From the NCBI GenBank assembly GCA_003501525.1, contig DNPI01000198.1, positions 1 through 15,650 on the forward strand: a stretch of DNA of 15,650 nt. The letters are read 5' to 3'. The DNA is from Planctomycetota bacterium (GTDB lineage Bacteria; Planctomycetota; UBA1135). Made by a program: the position numbers and the translations under genes. Under the pieces are notes generated by a model. That model saw nothing but the letters and a program-made list of their open reading frames with translations, was not told the origin of the DNA and searched no databases. Each line of letters starts with the position of its first letter. Position 1 is the first letter of the stretch. Below are positions 7,512-15,544 of the stretch, in pieces.

Positions 7512-8861
7512 ATGCCCGTGATACAAATTAAGCGCGGCCTGGATATTCCGGTCCAGGGATCTGTTAGCAACTTCGCTGTAGCAGATGCTTGGGAGGCCCC
7601 TCACGCAGCCCTCCTCCCGGTGGAAGTTGTTGGTATCAAAACTAAACTTCTCGTCAAAGAAGGTGATGCCGTCCAAGTGGGAACGCCACTGTTCCTAGAC
7701 CGACGGGACGAAACAGTACTTTTCACATCACCCTCGTCCGGGAAAATTAAGGCCATCCATAGGGGGCAGCGCCGCATGGTGCTTGCTGTGGTCATCGAGC
7801 GCGATGGGAATGATTCTCAAATCGAGGAAAACACAAAAGCACCTTCGAAGCAAGACCCCGCAGCTCTACGTGACACTCTCTGTAGAACTGGCCTTTGGAC
7901 TGCCCTCCGGCAACGCCCCTTTGGGCGAATTGCTCAATCTGGAGACTCTCCAGCAGCTTTATTCATAACAGGCACCGATTCCCGCCCACTAGCAGTAAGC
8001 CCTCACACACTCGTCGCGAACCGGCAAGACGAATTTGTCGCAGGCGCACAAGCACTGGCAAGCTTAACGGAAGGGCCGACTTGGCTTTGTACTAACCCTA
8101 ATGACGATTGGAGCGACTTCATAGCCCCAGGAATACAGCAACAGGAATTTTCTGGGCCTCACCCTTCCGGGCTACCTGGGACGCACATGCATCAATTGGG
8201 GCCGGCTGGCACAAAGCAAATTCTCTGGCAAATAGGGGCTGTAGATGTCGCCGACATAGGAGAGTTCCTCCTCTCCGGAAAACAAACCGTTCGCCGCACA
8301 GTGGCCGTCACCGGACCAGCTGCCACCAAACCGCGGCTTCTCCGCACTTGGAATGGCATGGGTATGGAATTCGCAACTCAGGAGGAGCAATCAGTAGAAG
8401 CTATCCGAGTTGTTTCGGGCTCATTGCTTGACGGAAGGACAGCTAATACCGGTACACCAGAAGGATTCCTCGGGCGCTGGGACTCTCAGATATCCATAGT
8501 CAGCGAGCAAACAAGGCGTGAGATGCTTGCCTGGATGTTCCCTTTTGGAGGTCGACACACGCTTACGAACACCCTGCTTGATAAGTTCTTCCGTTCTAAG
8601 TTTAAATACGATGCTGACCTTAACGGAAGCCCTCGAGCAATCGTTCCTATTGGCAGCTGGGAAGAGATTAATGCGCTGGATATTTTGCCAACGCAATTGA
8701 TTAAATCTCTTGCTTCCGGTGATATTGAGACAGCCGAAAAACTGGGGGCGCTAGAGCTCGTCGAGGAAGACGTCGCTCTTTGGGAATATGCTTGCCCTTC
8801 AAAGTCTCCAATCACCCGCTGGCTTCGGAACACTTTGAGTCAAATTGAGAAAGAAGGATAA
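7512..8861 (+). CDS. nqrA: Na+-NQR subunit A (NqrA)
   Basis: Peripheral, cytoplasm-facing subunit of the Na+-translocating NADH:quinone oxidoreductase. From ATG 7512 it has 449 residues, close to the usual 446. The protein begins with the family phrase IKRGLDIPVQG (residues 5-15), has TSPSSGKIKAIHRGQRR near 75-91, GPHPSGLPGTHMH near 215-227, and ends with ALELVEEDVALWEYACPS and IEKEG, all matching NqrA. The frame is open upstream to 7416, but the extra 32 residues are not part of the family, and GGGA about seven bases before ATG 7512 is an acceptable weak ribosome site. First gene of a seven-gene operon; its TAA (8859-8861) directly abuts the nqrB start. It carries no cofactor-binding motif that I can point to, consistent with a quinone-related or structural role. 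Confidence 0.97.
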   Translation: MPVIQIKRGLDIPVQGSVSNFAVADAWEAPHAALLPVEVVGIKTKLLVKEGDAVQVGTPLFLDRRDETVLFTSPSSGKIKAIHRGQRRMVLAVVIERDGNDSQIEENTKAPSKQDPAALRDTLCRTGLWTALRQRPFGRIAQSGDSPAALFITGTDSRPLAVSPHTLVANRQDEFVAGAQALASLTEGPTWLCTNPNDDWSDFIAPGIQQQEFSGPHPSGLPGTHMHQLGPAGTKQILWQIGAVDVADIGEFLLSGKQTVRRTVAVTGPAATKPRLLRTWNGMGMEFATQEEQSVEAIRVVSGSLLDGRTANTGTPEGFLGRWDSQISIVSEQTRREMLAWMFPFGGRHTLTNTLLDKFFRSKFKYDADLNGSPRAIVPIGSWEEINALDILPTQLIKSLASGDIETAEKLGALELVEEDVALWEYACPSKSPITRWLRNTLSQIEKEG

Positions 8862-10037
8862 ATGAAGCCCCTTCGCAAACTGCTCGACCGCGTTGCCCAT
8901 CACTTTGAAGAAGGTGGGAAGTGGGACAAGGCCTATCCCCTGTGGGAAGCACTAGACAGCTTCCTCTACACACCAGGGGCTAAAACGTCCGCCGGGCCAC
9001 ACGTGAGGGATGGCAATGACATTAAGCGAACAATGGTGACAGTAGTCATCGCGTTAATTCCCTGCACATTGTTCGCGTGGTTCAACACTGGATTTCAAGA
9101 AATGAAAGCTTTGGACCCTTCAATAATCGGTCCCTCCGACGTCGACTGGCTAAGCGCCATTCTTGGCGGCCTTAGAATTTTCCTGCCGCTTTACATTGTC
9201 ACTCTAGCGGTGGGCGGAGCGCTCGAAACTATTTTTGCCGTAATCCGCAAGCACGAAATCAACGAAGGGTTCTTGGTGACTTCTCTGCTTTTCCCTCTCG
9301 TGCTTCCGCCAACCCTGCCGCTTTGGCAAGCCGGATTAGGCATCGCATTCGGCATTGTGTTGGGCAAGGAAGTATTCGGAGGTACTGGGATGAACGTCCT
9401 CAATCCAGCGCTCACTGGGCGGATATTCCTTTACTTCGCCTATCCTGCCCGAATGTCGGGAGACTCAGTTTGGACCAGCTCGCCTGAATCTTGGGCTGAC
9501 GGATATTCCGGCGCGACACCCCTAGCTCGCTTCTACTCGGAGGGAAGTGCAAGCTTAGAGGATCTCAGTTGGTGGGACTCCTTCTGGGGCTTCATTCCTG
9601 GAAGCCTCGGCGAAACATCAGTTCCTGCATGTCTCCTTGGGGCGGCGATCCTCATTTTCTCGAAGGTTGGCAGCTGGCGAATTATGCTCTCTTGCTTGCT
9701 AGGCATGATAGCCACGACGCTTCTGTTCAATGCCTTGACGCCAGACCCCAATCACTACCTAGCAATTCCTTGGGAATGGCAGCTAGTGACCGGAGGCTTC
9801 GCCTTTGGCGCTATCTTCATGGCGACTGATCCAGTTTCCGCTTCACAGACTCAACTGGGGATGTGGATATACGGTGCACTCATCGGCGCTTTAACCATCT
9901 TGGTTAGGGTTCTGAATCCCGCTTATCCGGAAGGCATCATGCTGGCCATTATCTTCATGAACGTTTTCGCTCCGGTGATTGACCACTATGTAGTCCGGGC
10001 CAACATTCGTCGTAGGGAGAAGCGCCTTGGACTTTAG
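8862..10037 (+). CDS. nqrB: Na+-NQR subunit B (NqrB), covalent FMN carrier
   Basis: 391-residue integral membrane subunit, a little shorter than the Vibrio protein (about 415). Some ten hydrophobic segments are visible. The covalent FMN site is SGAT at 216-219 (T219) within DGYSGATPLA, the target of ApbE. Other family marks are GKEVFGGTGMNVLNPALTGR (168-187) and FMATDPVSASQT (319-330). NqrB also binds riboflavin and contributes to the sodium path in studied enzymes. An AAGGA site lies at the end of nqrA, and ATG follows the nqrA stop with no gap. The gene overlaps nqrC by 11 bp. Confidence 0.98.
   Translation: MKPLRKLLDRVAHHFEEGGKWDKAYPLWEALDSFLYTPGAKTSAGPHVRDGNDIKRTMVTVVIALIPCTLFAWFNTGFQEMKALDPSIIGPSDVDWLSAILGGLRIFLPLYIVTLAVGGALETIFAVIRKHEINEGFLVTSLLFPLVLPPTLPLWQAGLGIAFGIVLGKEVFGGTGMNVLNPALTGRIFLYFAYPARMSGDSVWTSSPESWADGYSGATPLARFYSEGSASLEDLSWWDSFWGFIPGSLGETSVPACLLGAAILIFSKVGSWRIMLSCLLGMIATTLLFNALTPDPNHYLAIPWEWQLVTGGFAFGAIFMATDPVSASQTQLGMWIYGALIGALTILVRVLNPAYPEGIMLAIIFMNVFAPVIDHYVVRANIRRREKRLGL
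10014..10019 (+). promoter_or_regulatory. Shine-Dalgarno supporting the TTG start of nqrC
   Basis: AGGGAG seven bases before TTG 10027, inside the end of nqrB. No ATG or GTG is available at the family N-terminus, so this site decides the start. Confidence 0.7.
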
Positions 10038-10815
10038 CAACCGCTACATACTCGGCTTCAGCCTCGCACTCTGCCTAATCTGTGCAACCGCGGTCAGCGC
10101 ACTACACGAAAGCGTCGTGGAGAAGCAAAAGGCCAACGCAATCCTCGACAAGCAAATTAATATCCTCCGAGTTGCTGGCCTCCTAGACTCTGAAACAACT
10201 CCAAGCCAAAGCGAAGTGGATGTCATGTTCGAAGACGTTGACGCCAAGGTCATCAATCAAGCAACAGGCGATACCCTCCACGATCAAAACCCCTGGCAAT
10301 ACAACGCTCTTAAGGCCGCTAAAGCTTCAACAAGCGGTGTCGATGCTTCCGAGCTCCCAAGTGGTCCTCGTGCACTTGCAAAGCAAATCCAGGTCAAACG
10401 ATTGCCGAAATCTTTAATCGTTTACGAAGTCCAAAAGCCCGGCAAAGAGTGCCTCGTGCTTCCTATCTGGGGCAATGGCCTCTGGTCATTACTCCAAGGC
10501 TTTGTGGCCATTGATTTGTCTGGAAACCGCGTTATTGGCATCACCTTCTTTTCTCATAAAGAAACGGCGGGCCTAGGAGGTGAAATAGACAACCCGGAAT
10601 GGAAAGCTCAATGGCCAGGGAAAATCCTCTTCAAGGACGGCGCTGTAGCGGCAACAGTAGTGAAAAAGGGTGCAGTCAAAGACCCCACTATCCAAGTGGA
10701 TGGAATTGCCGGAGCAACCATCACCAGCCTAGCTGTAGGGCGGTCAGTCCACCTGTGGCTCGGCGAATCAGGTTACGGCCCTTTCCTAAATAAGCTCCAG
10801 GAGGTCACCCCATGA
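10027..10815 (+). CDS. nqrC: Na+-NQR subunit C (NqrC), periplasmic covalent FMN subunit
   Basis: 262 residues: one N-terminal membrane helix (about 7-27) and a periplasmic FMN-binding domain. The flavinylation threonine is T231 in DGIAGATITS (225-234). The canonical motif has serine or threonine three residues before the target, while here it is alanine A228. SHKETAGLGGEID (176-188) is another family mark. The start is TTG 10027: the only other in-frame methionine is far downstream (M67), and AGGGAG at 10014-10019 sits seven bases before the TTG. It overlaps the end of nqrB by 11 bp and shares an ATGA with nqrD. Electrons pass through this FMN between the membrane iron-sulfur centre and NqrB in studied complexes. 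Confidence 0.96.
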   Translation: MDFSNRYILGFSLALCLICATAVSALHESVVEKQKANAILDKQINILRVAGLLDSETTPSQSEVDVMFEDVDAKVINQATGDTLHDQNPWQYNALKAAKASTSGVDASELPSGPRALAKQIQVKRLPKSLIVYEVQKPGKECLVLPIWGNGLWSLLQGFVAIDLSGNRVIGITFFSHKETAGLGGEIDNPEWKAQWPGKILFKDGAVAATVVKKGAVKDPTIQVDGIAGATITSLAVGRSVHLWLGESGYGPFLNKLQEVTP

Positions 10816-11420
10816 AGCAAGCCACTCGTCAACTTCTACTGGACCCCTTACACCTACAGAACCCCATTACCCTCCAAGTGCTGGGTATCTGCTCGGCATT
10901 GGCTATTACCACCACGGTCGAAACAGCCCTGCTTATGTGCGGAGCTCTGACCTTCGTTCTGGTTTGCTCTAACACCATCGTCTCATTAATTCGCAACCTT
11001 ATTCCGGGTAGCGTCCGCATCATCACGCAGCTAGCGATTATTTCCTCCCTGGTCATGATTGCAGATGAGATTCTCCAAGCTTACTTTTATAGCCTCGCAA
11101 AGGAGCTCACTGTCTTCGTGGGTCTAATCGTCACAAACTGCATTGTGATGGGACGAGCAGAGGCCTTCGCCATGGCCAATCCTCCTCTGCGATCGGCTCT
11201 AGACGGCCTTGCCAATTCCATGGGCTACAACTTAGTCCTCATCGGAGTAGGACTAATCAGAGAACTCTTCGGCACAGGAAAAGTTCTGGGGTATTCCATC
11301 TTCCCAGACGGCTACGAGCCCAACGGATTAATGGTCCTTTCCCCCGGAGCATTCCTAATCATTGGGATATTTATCTGGATTCAACGCTCTATTAGCCCCG
11401 AAATGAATGAGGATTCCTGA
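10812..11420 (+). CDS. nqrD: Na+-NQR subunit D (NqrD)
   Basis: 202-residue membrane subunit with about six hydrophobic helices. NqrD and NqrE are homologous, pack as an inverted pair, and together coordinate a membrane-embedded [2Fe-2S] cluster. The expected cysteines are present: C27 in LGICSAL and C110 in VTNCIVMGRAEAFA, the latter being the best-known family signature. A clean AGGAGG (10799-10804) precedes ATG 10812 by seven bases. The start overlaps the nqrC stop as ATGA, and its TGA lies one base before the nqrE start. Length is close to the usual 210. Confidence 0.98.
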   Translation: MKQATRQLLLDPLHLQNPITLQVLGICSALAITTTVETALLMCGALTFVLVCSNTIVSLIRNLIPGSVRIITQLAIISSLVMIADEILQAYFYSLAKELTVFVGLIVTNCIVMGRAEAFAMANPPLRSALDGLANSMGYNLVLIGVGLIRELFGTGKVLGYSIFPDGYEPNGLMVLSPGAFLIIGIFIWIQRSISPEMNEDS

Positions 11421-11421
11421 G

Positions 11422-12036
11422 ATGGAGCTCATCAATATTGCTCTGAAAGCTATGTTCGTCGAGAACATGGCCCTCGCTTTCTTCTTGGGGATGTGTTCTT
11501 TTCTGGCTGTATCGAAGAAAGTGGACACTGCTATGGGCTTAGGCCTTGCGGTCATCTTCGTGCTAGGTATCACAGTCCCACTCAACAACCTCATTCGCCA
11601 TTTCCTGCTCCAAGAAGGTGCGCTGGAGTGGCTCATCGGCGAAAAGGCAGAAGAAGTCAATCTTAGCTTTTTAAGCTTAATCGCCTACATTGCCACTATT
11701 GCAGCCATGGTTCAGATTGTGGAAATGGCTATCGATAAATTTTCACCTGCTCTTTATGCAACTCTTGGCGTTTTCGTTCCTCTTATCGCAGTGAACTGCG
11801 CAATTCTTGGCGGATCGCTCTTCATGGCTCAACGGGATTACACATTTTCAGAAAGCGTGGTCTACGGGATTTCAGGAGGTGTCGGCTGGTTGCTTGCCAT
11901 CGTGGCCTTAGCTGCAATACGGGAGAAACTGAGATATTCAAATGTTCCCGCCTCTCTCCGTGGACTAGGAATCACCTTCATCACCACTGGCCTCATGGCG
12001 ATGGCCTTCCAGATATTCGGAGGAATTCAACTCTAA
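11422..12036 (+). CDS. nqrE: Na+-NQR subunit E (NqrE)
   Basis: 204-residue membrane subunit, near the usual 198. Start chosen at ATG 11422: GAGGA at 11409-11413 lies eight bases upstream, and the protein begins MELINIALKAMFVENMALAF as the family does; the upstream in-frame ATG 11407 adds five residues not seen in homologues. C25 (LGMCSFLAVS) and C126 (AVNCAILGG) are the expected ligands of the [2Fe-2S] cluster shared with NqrD. The C-terminal part (MAQRDYTFSESVVYG and LRGLGITFITTGLMA) matches Vibrio NqrE closely. The stop abuts the nqrF start. Confidence 0.98.
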   Translation: MELINIALKAMFVENMALAFFLGMCSFLAVSKKVDTAMGLGLAVIFVLGITVPLNNLIRHFLLQEGALEWLIGEKAEEVNLSFLSLIAYIATIAAMVQIVEMAIDKFSPALYATLGVFVPLIAVNCAILGGSLFMAQRDYTFSESVVYGISGGVGWLLAIVALAAIREKLRYSNVPASLRGLGITFITTGLMAMAFQIFGGIQL

Positions 12037-13275
12037 ATGGATCCCTTTCTAGTTCTTCTCGGTGTGGGGATGATTACCTCTGTGGTTATGGGGATGGTGG
12101 TCCTGCTACTCATTGCTCGGAAAAGTCTGGTTCCTAGCGGAGAAATATCCATCGTCATCAATAAAGATGAGTCAAATCCGGTTCGGACACCCGTGGGCGG
12201 GACTCTACTGGCAGCATTGGCCAATCAAAAAATATTCGTCCCTTCCGCCTGCGGAGGAGGTGGCACCTGTGCGGAATGCAAAATTCAAGTACGAGAAGGA
12301 GGTGGTGACCTATTACCAACCGAAGAAGGGCACATTAATCGTGGAGAAGCCCGTGAAGACTGGCGACTTGCTTGCCAAGTGAAAGTAAAAGAGAACATGA
12401 GCATTGATGTTCCTGAAGAAATTTTCGCCGCTCAAAAGTGGGAATGCGAAGTTGTCAGCAACCACAATGTCGCCACATTTATAAAGGAATTCACAGTCAA
12501 GCTACCAGAAGGAGAAAAATTAGAGTTTCAATCTGGCGGCTACATCCAAATCGAAATTCCTCCTCACAAAGAAGATTTCAAGAACTTCGCCATCGAAGAG
12601 GAGTACCACGAAGATTGGGACCGCTTCGATATCTGGAAATCTAAATCCTCAACGGACGAAACAGTCGAACGAGCATATTCCATGGCCAATTATCCAGCAG
12701 AAGGTGACGACCTAGTAATGCTCAACGTGCGTATTGCCACTCCCCCTCCACGAAGCCCTGAAGGCACCCCTCCAGGGAAAGGGTCAAGCTTCATCTTTGG
12801 CCGGAAGCCTGGAGACAAAGTCACTATTTCTGGACCTTTCGGAGAATTTTTTCTACAGGACACTGATCGTGAAATGGTCTTCATTGGCGGAGGTGCCGGC
12901 ATGGCACCGCTTCGCTCTCACATCATGCATCTCTTTCGAACCGAAAAGACTAAACGCAAAGTTAGCTATTGGTACGGCGCACGCTCTTTAAGGGAAATGT
13001 TCTACACAAAAGAATTTGAAGATATTGCCGAGCAATTCCCTAACTTCGAATACCACGTAGCGCTTTCGGAACCTCAACCTGAGGATAATTGGACAGGTTA
13101 CACGGGGTTTATCCATCAAGTTTGCTTAGACAACCATTTAAGCAATCATGAATCCCCCGAGGAAATTGAATATTACCTCTGTGGACCCCCTCTCATGAAT
13201 CAGGCAGTCCTCGGCATGCTGGACGATTTGGGTGTCGAGCCGGAAATGATTCGACTAGACGATTTCGGGGGGTGA
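12037..13275 (+). CDS. nqrF: Na+-NQR subunit F (NqrF), NADH dehydrogenase subunit
   Basis: 412 residues; the electron entry point of the complex. One N-terminal membrane helix (about 4-27) is followed by a plant-type [2Fe-2S] ferredoxin domain with C72, C78, C81 and C113. Next comes a ferredoxin-NADP reductase-like module: FAD motif RAYSMAN (212-218), NADH-binding GGGAGMAP (284-291), and LCGPPLMNQ with C382 near the nicotinamide site. The C-terminus LDDFGG is the family ending. It starts directly after the nqrE TAA, with GGAGGA at 12019-12024, twelve bases upstream. It overlaps apbE by four bases (GTGA). The domain count and all ligands are complete, so a working subunit is expected. Confidence 0.98.
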   Translation: MDPFLVLLGVGMITSVVMGMVVLLLIARKSLVPSGEISIVINKDESNPVRTPVGGTLLAALANQKIFVPSACGGGGTCAECKIQVREGGGDLLPTEEGHINRGEAREDWRLACQVKVKENMSIDVPEEIFAAQKWECEVVSNHNVATFIKEFTVKLPEGEKLEFQSGGYIQIEIPPHKEDFKNFAIEEEYHEDWDRFDIWKSKSSTDETVERAYSMANYPAEGDDLVMLNVRIATPPPRSPEGTPPGKGSSFIFGRKPGDKVTISGPFGEFFLQDTDREMVFIGGGAGMAPLRSHIMHLFRTEKTKRKVSYWYGARSLREMFYTKEFEDIAEQFPNFEYHVALSEPQPEDNWTGYTGFIHQVCLDNHLSNHESPEEIEYYLCGPPLMNQAVLGMLDDLGVEPEMIRLDDFGG

Positions 13276-14285
13276 AAAAAGCCGCCACGGTCCTTGCTTT
13301 AGTAGCTCTATCTGGCTGCTCCCCTAGTCCGAGTTCTATCGCTCCAGCCAAAATTTCAGGTTCCACCATGGGGACCACCTGGAATGCTGTCATTCCTCAA
13401 GGCAAAGAAAAGGCAGCCAAACTCAAAGGAATTATTCAAGAATCCTTGAACCAAGTCGACCGAGCGATGTCAACGTGGAATCCCGAATCGGAACTCTCGC
13501 GCTTTAATACTGGGCCCGATTTAATTGCAACTTGGATTAGCCCAAACACCATGACCGTAATTGGAGAAGCCCTTAGCGTTGCAGGAATAAGCGGCGGGGC
13601 CTTTGACCCCACAATTCTCCCGTTGGTCGAATTATGGGGTTTTGGGTCTACCCCTCAAAGGGAAATCCCCAACTCAATGGCTATTGCCGCCGCTCTTGAG
13701 AATGTCGGGTGGCAAAAAGTGACTGCTGAAGGGACTTGGCTACAAAGAGAATCGACTTCAGTCCAATTAGACCTGTCCGGAATAGCCAAAGGGTGGGGAA
13801 CCGACCAAGCTGGAGAGGCTTTGTCTGCAGCAGGATGGAATAGCTGGTTGGTAGAGGTTGGAGGAGAAATCCGATGCCAAGGCATGGGGCCGAATGAAAC
13901 ACCTTGGCGCATAGGCCTTGACCGTCCTTTAATAGGAGGCCTTCCAGGAGAACAATTCCAAGCTATTCTCGAACTCAAGAACTCGAGTATTGCGACTAGC
14001 GGCGACTATCGAAATTGGAGAAACGTAGAAGGCCAACGCCTGTCTCACACCCTAGACCCACGAACTGGCCAGCCGGTCAACCACAACCTTGCGTCAGCTA
14101 CCATAATCGCTGCGACATGCGTGAAAGCAGATGCCTTCGCAACAGCAGTCTGCGTGCTTGGAGCTGAAGCGGGCCTCGAGCTTGTTGAGTCTTTGGAAGG
14201 AGTAGAAGCTTTTCTCGTAGTGCGTGAGGGAGAAGAATTCCAAGAAATCTCCTCATCTGGATTCCCTGCGACTATCCGACCCTAA
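13272..14285 (+). CDS. apbE: FAD:protein FMN transferase (ApbE), lipoprotein
   Basis: 337 residues. The signal peptide ends in lipobox LSGC (lipidated C16), placing the enzyme on the periplasmic side. ApbE cleaves FAD and links FMN to a threonine of NqrB and NqrC. Family motifs appear in order: GSTMGTTW (30-37), QLDLSGIAKGWG (about 164-175), EVGGEIR, ATSGDYRNW, HTLDPRTGQPVNH, and CVKADAFATAVCVLG, which holds the Mg-binding aspartate region. It starts at GTG 13272, overlapping the nqrF TGA as GTGA, so it is the seventh gene of the operon and probably translated by coupling. Finding it here fits a dedicated role in Na+-NQR maturation. Its last 14 bp overlap the opposite-strand nqrM gene, and no terminator is visible between them. 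Confidence 0.97.
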   Translation: MKKAATVLALVALSGCSPSPSSIAPAKISGSTMGTTWNAVIPQGKEKAAKLKGIIQESLNQVDRAMSTWNPESELSRFNTGPDLIATWISPNTMTVIGEALSVAGISGGAFDPTILPLVELWGFGSTPQREIPNSMAIAAALENVGWQKVTAEGTWLQRESTSVQLDLSGIAKGWGTDQAGEALSAAGWNSWLVEVGGEIRCQGMGPNETPWRIGLDRPLIGGLPGEQFQAILELKNSSIATSGDYRNWRNVEGQRLSHTLDPRTGQPVNHNLASATIIAATCVKADAFATAVCVLGAEAGLELVESLEGVEAFLVVREGEEFQEISSSGFPATIRP

Positions 14286-14478
14286 ATTCGTCTCGAGACT
14301 CAGGCGAATCTTCGCAAGAACCCACTTTCTTCCCGCAGGGGCAAGCATCCTGACCAGCCGCCAAACCTGCGGCAAGGCCACCACAGGAACCCTGCAAACG
14401 CTTTCCAGCCAGAACAACCCCAACAGACATAGCCACAACGCATATCAAAAAGACCCCGAGAGTCAGAATCCAGGTCAT
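14272..14478 (-). CDS. nqrM: NqrM, Na+-NQR maturation protein
   Basis: 68 residues, typical for this small family (DUF539). One membrane helix (about 3-24) is followed by KRLQGSCGG (26-34), the hallmark of NqrM. Cysteine C32 corresponds to the one reported as essential, and a cluster of C46, C48 and C55 follows. NqrM is thought to deliver or insert iron for the membrane cluster held by NqrD and NqrE. In Vibrio and relatives it follows apbE on the same strand; here it is antisense, with a 14-bp overlap of 3' ends. It starts 13 bp after the stop of the MDR oxidoreductase, suggesting co-transcription with that gene. No Shine-Dalgarno is visible before the ATG. Function call firm. Confidence 0.93.
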   Translation of the reverse strand: MTWILTLGVFLICVVAMSVGVVLAGKRLQGSCGGLAAGLAAGQDACPCGKKVGSCEDSPESRDEFRVG

Positions 14479-14491
14479 AACGAAATATAGT

Positions 14492-15544
14492 TTATTCGCT
14501 GGCAGGTGATTCTGAGTCTATCTGGAGAAGAATCTTTCCAAAAAACCCTCTCTCGCTCATCATCCGATGAGCTTCAGCAACTTCTTCCATTGGGAACCGA
14601 TGAGCCACTACCGGCTTCAAACGACCCGCAAAGACATGTTTGGCAACTTCTAACTGCTCTCCATGTCCGCCCATCGTGCTCCCTAGAATGGAAAGAGATT
14701 TAAAAAAAATCGGAGCAAAATGGATTTTCATCTCTGCCCCACTCGTTACGCCACAAGTGACGATACGACCCCCCTTGGCAAGGGCCCATATCCCCTTGGG
14801 GAGTGTGTCAATCCCTACATGATCGACGATGATGTCGAAGCCTTTTCCCTCGGTCCATCGCTTCCCTGCCTTCACCCAATCTTCTGTTAGATAATTCACA
14901 CCAAATTCCGCACCGTTCTCACAACCCTGCGCGACTTTGGAATCTGTACCAGCAGTAACCATGACCTCAGCACCCCACATCCGTGCAATTTGCGCTGCGG
15001 CAACGCTAACCCCAGAACCAGCCGCATGAACAAGCACACGATCCCCAGACTTCACTTCACACCGATCAACCACCATATGCCAAGCCGTGAGATAGGTCAG
15101 AGGAAAAGCCGCCGCAATGTCTAAAGGGAAATCGTCGGGGACTGGGATCAGGTTCTCCTCATTCACTACAGCGAACTCTGCATTACCCCCATCCACCGTT
15201 TCACCATAAATCCCATAGCGCCGACAAAGATTTTGCCTCCCGGAGGAACACGATTGGCATCGGCCACATCCAAATCCCGGAGCTATACAAACTCGGTCTC
15301 CAACCTCAAATTTCCCTGCCTCTGGCCCTACTACATCTACAGTGCCACTGAAATCACATCCAGGAATTAGCGGGAGAGGGAATTCATGGCCAGGAACACC
15401 ACGACGCACCCAAGTGTCGAGATGGTTAAGCGCCGCCCAAGCCACCTTAACCCGAACTTCGCCGGGACTAGGTTCTGGCGTGGGAATCTCTTCAACAACA
15501 AGGGCATCAAAATCCCCATGCTCATGGATGCGAACAGCTTTCAC
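14492..15544 (-). CDS. MDR-superfamily zinc-binding oxidoreductase (quinone oxidoreductase / alcohol dehydrogenase-like)
   Basis: 350 residues. The N-terminal GroES-like domain holds the structural zinc loop with C93, C96, C99 and C107. The Rossmann domain has the nucleotide-binding stretch HAAGSGVSVAAAQIA (173-187). The usual catalytic zinc ligands of alcohol dehydrogenases are not evident: ALNHLDTW (38-45) and PGCDFSG (61-67) stand where Cys and GHE motifs normally lie. This points to an NAD(P)H-dependent enone or quinone reductase rather than a classical alcohol dehydrogenase, although the structural zinc loop is kept. Substrate unknown. The start is GTG 15544, as an in-frame TAG lies upstream with no other start between. 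No ribosome site is visible; a TACAAT six bases before the GTG raises the possibility of a leaderless transcript. It lies just upstream of nqrM. Confidence 0.88.
   Translation of the reverse strand: MKAVRIHEHGDFDALVVEEIPTPEPSPGEVRVKVAWAALNHLDTWVRRGVPGHEFPLPLIPGCDFSGTVDVVGPEAGKFEVGDRVCIAPGFGCGRCQSCSSGRQNLCRRYGIYGETVDGGNAEFAVVNEENLIPVPDDFPLDIAAAFPLTYLTAWHMVVDRCEVKSGDRVLVHAAGSGVSVAAAQIARMWGAEVMVTAGTDSKVAQGCENGAEFGVNYLTEDWVKAGKRWTEGKGFDIIVDHVGIDTLPKGIWALAKGGRIVTCGVTSGAEMKIHFAPIFFKSLSILGSTMGGHGEQLEVAKHVFAGRLKPVVAHRFPMEEVAEAHRMMSERGFFGKILLQIDSESPASE

Noticed and set aside
7512..14285. Rnf complex instead of Na+-NQR
   Set aside because: An NqrA-type first subunit and an NqrF-type NADH reductase with a ferredoxin domain are present, while RnfB- and RnfC-type subunits are absent.
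14304..14315. GCGAA-TC-TTCGC inverted repeat in nqrM, considered as a terminator for apbE
   Set aside because: The loop would be only two bases, the stem is five pairs, and no U-tract follows.
14224..14490. 88-codon plus-strand open frame across the apbE end
   Set aside because: It is antisense to nqrM, has no family features, and is explained by the coding bias of the two real genes.
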